Origin: Rhodococcus sp. ARC_M5
GTDB lineage: Bacteria > Actinomycetota > Actinomycetes > Mycobacteriales > Mycobacteriaceae
Assembly: GCF_022810405.1 (NCBI RefSeq)
Contig: NZ_JALGQE010000005.1
Coordinates: forward strand, 62,001-126,000
DNA length: 64,000 nt
Direction of reading: 5' to 3'
Each line of letters begins with the position of its first letter. The stretch's first letter is position 1. Positions 61,401-64,000 of this stretch are shown here, one piece after another. The notes beneath the pieces were generated by a model that saw nothing but the letters and a program-made list of their open reading frames with translations, had not been told where the DNA came from and did no database searches. The translations under genes were made by a program, and so were the position numbers.

Positions 61401-61427
61401 TTCGGACCGACCCCTCGCTGCGGGTCG
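61389..61427 (+). promoter_or_regulatory. Attenuator-like alternative hairpins after the leader peptide
   Basis: Two mutually exclusive pairings share the segment CGACCC (61408-61413). Hairpin 1 pairs AGCGGGGTC (61389-61397, inside the leader-peptide end) with GACCCCTCGCT (61409-61419). Hairpin 2 pairs CGACCC with GGGTCG (61422-61427). A ribosome stalled on the Ile-Leu-Val-Val codons would change which one forms. The exact terminator form is not clear, since no T run is present. Confidence 0.55.
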
Positions 61428-61471
61428 TCGTGCTCTCTCGGTCCTCCCTTCACATTCGGAAGACCACCTTC

Positions 61472-61939
61472 ATGAATTCACTTGCTTCCACTTTCGCCAC
61501 GGATCCGTTCCATGCCCGTTTCGGCAGCGCCCTGCCGCGCACGATGCGCGACGAGATCACCGGGCAACACATGTCGTGGACGGCCTTCGTCGACCGCTTC
61601 TCGCCCACCACCGGACCTCTCCGGCTGGGCTCCTGGTCCGGAACTCGGGCCACCGGAGGCAAGACGTCGTTCGACGCCACCTTCGGTATCGGTGACACCA
61701 TCTTCGCTTGTGCCGCAACAACATACGGACCGCTCGAGGCGTTGACGTCCATGCTCCACGACGCCGGGTTCCGCATCGAGATTCTCTCGTTCCACCAGCA
61801 GATCATCGGCGACGAGACCGCCACCTTCGTGCTGGCCGAGCACGACGGTCGCCGCGAATGGTCGATGGCCATCGAGCCCGACGCAACCCTGTCGTCCATC
61901 AGGGCCATCCTCGCTGGGGCCAACCTTCTGCATCGGTAG
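61472..61939 (+). CDS. Stand-alone LeuA allosteric (dimerisation) domain protein
   Basis: A 155-residue protein. Its second half (GDTIFACAATTYGPLEALTSMLHDAGFRIEILSFHQQIIGDETATFVLAEHDGRREWSMAIEPDATLSSIRAILAGAN) follows the pattern of the C-terminal leucine-binding regulatory domain of 2-isopropylmalate synthase. It has no TIM-barrel catalytic part. The ATG is at 61472, with GGAAGA upstream. Together with the Ile-Leu-Val-Val leader peptide it looks like a leucine-responsive sensor or a regulatory partner for the full-length LeuA encoded elsewhere. No catalytic residues are expected. Family match is from the sequence pattern; function is inference. Confidence 0.75.
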   Translation: MNSLASTFATDPFHARFGSALPRTMRDEITGQHMSWTAFVDRFSPTTGPLRLGSWSGTRATGGKTSFDATFGIGDTIFACAATTYGPLEALTSMLHDAGFRIEILSFHQQIIGDETATFVLAEHDGRREWSMAIEPDATLSSIRAILAGANLLHR

Positions 61940-61945
61940 CCCCAA

Positions 61946-62023
61946 CCGACGCCGCGAACTCGAAGTTGGGGACGAAAATCCGTCGAAAAGTGTCCATAAC
62001 TTCGAGTTCGTCGTCGGCGTCGG
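61946..62023. repeat. Long imperfect inverted repeat after the LeuA-domain gene
   Basis: CCGACGCCG-C-GAACTCGAAGTT (61946-61967) pairs with AACTTCGAGTTC then GTCGTCGGCGTCGG (61998-62023), giving 12 and 9 perfect pairs separated by a small bulge. The loop is 30 bases. It begins seven bases after the stop codon and probably acts as a terminator; its length is unusual. Confidence 0.6.
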
Positions 62024-62074
62024 TAGCACTTTCTACGACCATCTAGCGTATGGACAAGACGGGCGAAGATCGTG

Positions 62075-62590
62075 CTAGGGCATTTCGATCGTCTCGGCTC
62101 GGTGGACTTCGGCCAGTGCGCGGCGCAGGTAGGTCTCGGCGCGGCCGCGGCGCACCGCGAGTAGGTCCGCGACCACCAGCAATGCATGGGCCGGCCTCGG
62201 TTTCCTGCGCGATTGCTCTTCTACATCGGCGACGCCAAGGGCTCCGGTGAGCACCTCGACGAACCCGGCGATGTCCAGATTCGGCAGCCAGTCCGCGCCT
62301 CGCACGGTTCTACCGAGCACCTCCTGGACGTTCTCACCGGTCAGTCCATCGCTATGTACCTCTTCGAGCAACGTGCGTACCATTTCGGCATGCACGTGAC
62401 CGGCCTGCGCCGAGTCCGAGCGGCCCAGTAGCTCGACGGCGTCGTCGAACGCGATCGGATCCCGCGCCGCCACCGCGGCGAGGGCATCGTTCGTGGCATC
62501 GGCGATCCGTCGCACCTCGGCGGGCCATTCGGCAGGCCAGGCGATGGGGACAGTGCTCGGGGGAACAGCCGCTGGGGAGGGGTCGGTCAT
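62075..62590 (-). CDS. Conserved hypothetical helical protein
   Basis: A 171-residue, largely helical soluble protein (VRRIADATNDALAAVAARDPIAFDDAVELLGRSDSAQAGHVHAEMVRTLLEEVHSDG...). It has no signal, membrane segment or catalytic motif, and an Arg-rich region follows (EEQSRRKPRPAHALLVVADLLAVRRGRAETYLRRALAEV). The ATG at 62590 is preferred over a GTG one codon earlier. I do not recognise it. It is divergent from the metal-hydrolase gene, with a copy of the dispersed repeat between them. Confidence 0.65.
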   Translation of the reverse strand: MTDPSPAAVPPSTVPIAWPAEWPAEVRRIADATNDALAAVAARDPIAFDDAVELLGRSDSAQAGHVHAEMVRTLLEEVHSDGLTGENVQEVLGRTVRGADWLPNLDIAGFVEVLTGALGVADVEEQSRRKPRPAHALLVVADLLAVRRGRAETYLRRALAEVHRAETIEMP

Positions 62591-62615
62591 CACAGCAGTC
62601 TCTCACTGCTCGACT

Positions 62616-62642
62616 GTCGTTCCGCAGGCTCCACTCCTGGCG
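62616..62642. repeat. Dispersed intergenic repeat, copy 4
   Basis: GTCGTTCCGCAGGCTCC then ACTCCTGGCG repeats the core seen at 52202-52272 and 55303-55331. It lies in the gap between divergent genes (starts at 62590 and 62739). Confidence 0.65.
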
Positions 62643-62738
62643 CCTCCGACACGGTTCCTTTTACCTGTAACCGGTGTTTATACTAAAGCGCGCACTGTGG
62701 CATCGGCCACACATGTGGATGTGGAGGAGGTGGACTCG

Positions 62739-63638
62739 ATGAACGAACGGAACACCGTCGCGTCGGATCCCGGCGAAGTGATGCTGCAGGCCAGGAACGT
62801 GAAGTTCGACTGGACCGATCTGCCGATGCACTGGGTGCCGGGAGATCCGTACACCACGCACGTACTAAACGTGCTGCATCTACTTCTCCCTGCCGGCGAG
62901 CACTGGTTCGTCGACACGTTCAAAGAGGCCCTCCCGTACATCGACGACGAGAAGCTGCGCGACGACGTCATCGGCTTCATCGGGCAGGAGGCGGTGCATG
63001 CCGAGGCGCATACCGGTGTCCTGATGCACCTGCAGAACAACGGACTCGACCCCACTCCGTTCACCGATCAGATGGAATGGGCCTTCGGCAAGGTGCTCGG
63101 ATCGGATTCGGTGACGAGTCTGCGATCGAAGAACAACCTCGTCGAGCGGCTGGCCCTCATCGCCGCCATCGAACACGTGACGGCATTCCTCGGTGACTGG
63201 GTGCTCAACGCCGACGGTCTGGACCGAGCCGGCATCCATCCGACGATGCTCGATCTGCTGCGGTGGCACGGTGCCGAAGAAGTGGAACACCGCTCGGTCG
63301 CGTACGACACCCTTCGGTACTTCGACAAGCGCGAGGTACGTCGCCTGCGCACGTTCGTGGTGGTCGTGCCGTTGATGGGGTACATCTGGATGCGCGGCAT
63401 CATCTTCCTGATGAAGAACGACCCCGAGCTGCAGAGTGCACCGAAGTCGGTGCGCAAGCCCCGTTCTGCCCTGTGGCGCAAGTCGGTTCGCCGTGGCACC
63501 CTGCCGGCGCTGACGCACGTCGGCCGCAGCATGTCTCGCTACCTGAAGAAGTCGTATCACCCCAGCCAGGAAGGCTCGACGGCTCAGGCCGTCCGCTACT
63601 TGGCGTCGTCACCGGCCGCGCAGGCTGCGGCGCGGTGA
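62739..63638 (+). CDS. Metal-dependent hydrolase (PF10118 type, ferritin-like helical)
   Basis: A 299-residue, mostly helical protein with a diiron-like set of Glu/His motifs: GQEAVHAEAHTGVL, AAIEHVTAFLGDW and HGAEEVEHRSVAYD. These are typical of the family annotated as predicted metal-dependent hydrolase, which is common in rhodococci and mycobacteria next to oxidoreductases. Oxygenase-type chemistry is as likely as hydrolysis given the EXXH pairs. The ATG at 62739 has GGAGGAGG (62723-62730) upstream and a TATACT -10-like hexamer near 62675. The stop overlaps the GTG of the reductase gene (GTGA). Confidence 0.85.
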   Translation: MNERNTVASDPGEVMLQARNVKFDWTDLPMHWVPGDPYTTHVLNVLHLLLPAGEHWFVDTFKEALPYIDDEKLRDDVIGFIGQEAVHAEAHTGVLMHLQNNGLDPTPFTDQMEWAFGKVLGSDSVTSLRSKNNLVERLALIAAIEHVTAFLGDWVLNADGLDRAGIHPTMLDLLRWHGAEEVEHRSVAYDTLRYFDKREVRRLRTFVVVVPLMGYIWMRGIIFLMKNDPELQSAPKSVRKPRSALWRKSVRRGTLPALTHVGRSMSRYLKKSYHPSQEGSTAQAVRYLASSPAAQAAAR

Positions 63639-64000
63639 AGCTCTCGACACGACGCGTTCCACGACTGTTGCCCAAGGATGCGCCGCCCGATCTGCGTGGA
63701 CGCCCTCGCGCCGATCGCTCGATGCAGATGCTCGGAACGTTCCTCAACGGCTACATGCACGCGACTGCCGGCAGGGAGTACGACGACGCTGTCGCCGGCC
63801 ACAATCCCGATTCCGCGTTGCGGTTGGTGGTCGTGGACCGCGAGATCGTCGCCGAGGACGAGAACGTCGCCGCTCTGACCCTCGCCTCGCCGACGGGGGA
63901 GCAACTGCCGACCTGGCATCCCGGCTGCCACCTCGATCTGCACCTGCCGTCGGGTCGCCGTCGGCAGTACTCGCTGTGCGGCGATCCGTCCGACCGTAGC
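63635..64000 (+). CDS. PDR/VanB-type flavin-iron-sulfur oxidoreductase, cut off at the window edge
   Basis: An open frame from GTG 63635 runs 122 codons to the right edge without a stop. The sequence includes ALRLVVVDREIVAEDENVAALTLASPTGEQLPTWHPGCHLDLHLPSGRRRQYSLCGDPSD. This is the beginning of the flavin-binding barrel of ferredoxin-NADP reductase-like proteins, with the flavin motif RxYSL. By family the missing part should hold the NAD domain and a plant-type 2Fe-2S domain. Its overlap with the metal-hydrolase stop suggests it feeds electrons to that protein. Confidence 0.82.
   Translation, partial: MKLSTRRVPRLLPKDAPPDLRGRPRADRSMQMLGTFLNGYMHATAGREYDDAVAGHNPDSALRLVVVDREIVAEDENVAALTLASPTGEQLPTWHPGCHLDLHLPSGRRRQYSLCGDPSDRS

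Overview
The window is high-GC actinobacterial DNA and fits a mycolic-acid actinomycete of the Rhodococcus/Rhodococcoides type. The signs are many ATGA/GTGA start-stop overlaps and GTG starts, IdeR-type iron boxes, a TCGAAC-N4-GTTCGA SOS box next to a 13E12 (DUF222-HNH) gene, a LigD with polymerase-phosphoesterase-ligase order, a PlsB/PlsC pair like the mycobacterial one, and an alkane hydroxylase of the AlkB type. No insertion sequence, prophage or CRISPR array was seen. The species call is inference from content, not from a marker gene. Two genes run off the edges: a secreted serine protease at the left and a flavin/iron-sulfur reductase at the right.

Layout. 1-6525: partial streptogrisin-like protease, an Ala/Pro-rich protein, then a tightly overlapping operon for phospholipid acylation (plsB, HAD-plsC) that ends in a class III adenylate cyclase. 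6507-13873 (minus): a compact operon that matches the Nit1C / MSMEG_0565-0572 nitrilase cluster. It carries an NitB-like protein, a radical SAM enzyme, a GNAT-AIR synthase fusion, a nitrilase, a small NitF-like protein, a flavin monooxygenase, a second nitrilase paralogue that has lost its catalytic Cys and Glu, and a glycosyltransferase. 14123-19511: two small membrane proteins, an SOS-boxed 13E12 HNH nuclease, an SRPBCC protein and LigD. 19743-24006: a lipase gene split by an in-frame TGA, an iron-boxed siderophore-binding lipoprotein, and an ABC exporter with an unusual leader of 14-bp repeats. 24029-32643: Lon protease with a HAIR operator, DJ-1/PfpI and PrmC-like proteins, a pentapeptide-repeat protein, SDR, GDPD, and a divergent TetR/ZapE pair.

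32770-42816: a hypothetical protein, pirin, two CNNM/CBS membrane proteins, RNase H, a DNA glycosylase, an aldo/keto reductase, an MFS exporter, DUF309, an iron-boxed orphan fragment of an NRPS condensation/epimerization domain, and an endonuclease IV-like protein. 42891-50715: a MacB-like ABC system, an A-T-TE tridomain synthetase without a condensation domain, a hydrolase, a Lon-N domain protein and the initiator tRNA. 50794-58681: mostly lipid and carbonyl metabolism (enoyl-CoA hydratase, TetR-ABC1 kinase operon, quinone reductase, dienelactone hydrolase, amidohydrolase, patatin, monoacylglycerol lipase). 58849-64000: AlkB, an AAA ATPase, a stand-alone LeuA regulatory domain behind a branched-chain amino acid leader peptide, an unknown protein, and a ferritin-like metal hydrolase paired with a PDR-type reductase.

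The most unusual points are the degenerate nitrilase inside the nitrilase operon, the leader-controlled orphan LeuA domain, the iron-boxed half condensation domain, the C-less A-T-TE synthetase, and the chain of three five-codon mini-ORFs leading into the ABC exporter start. A dispersed ~26-bp intergenic repeat occurs at four places.
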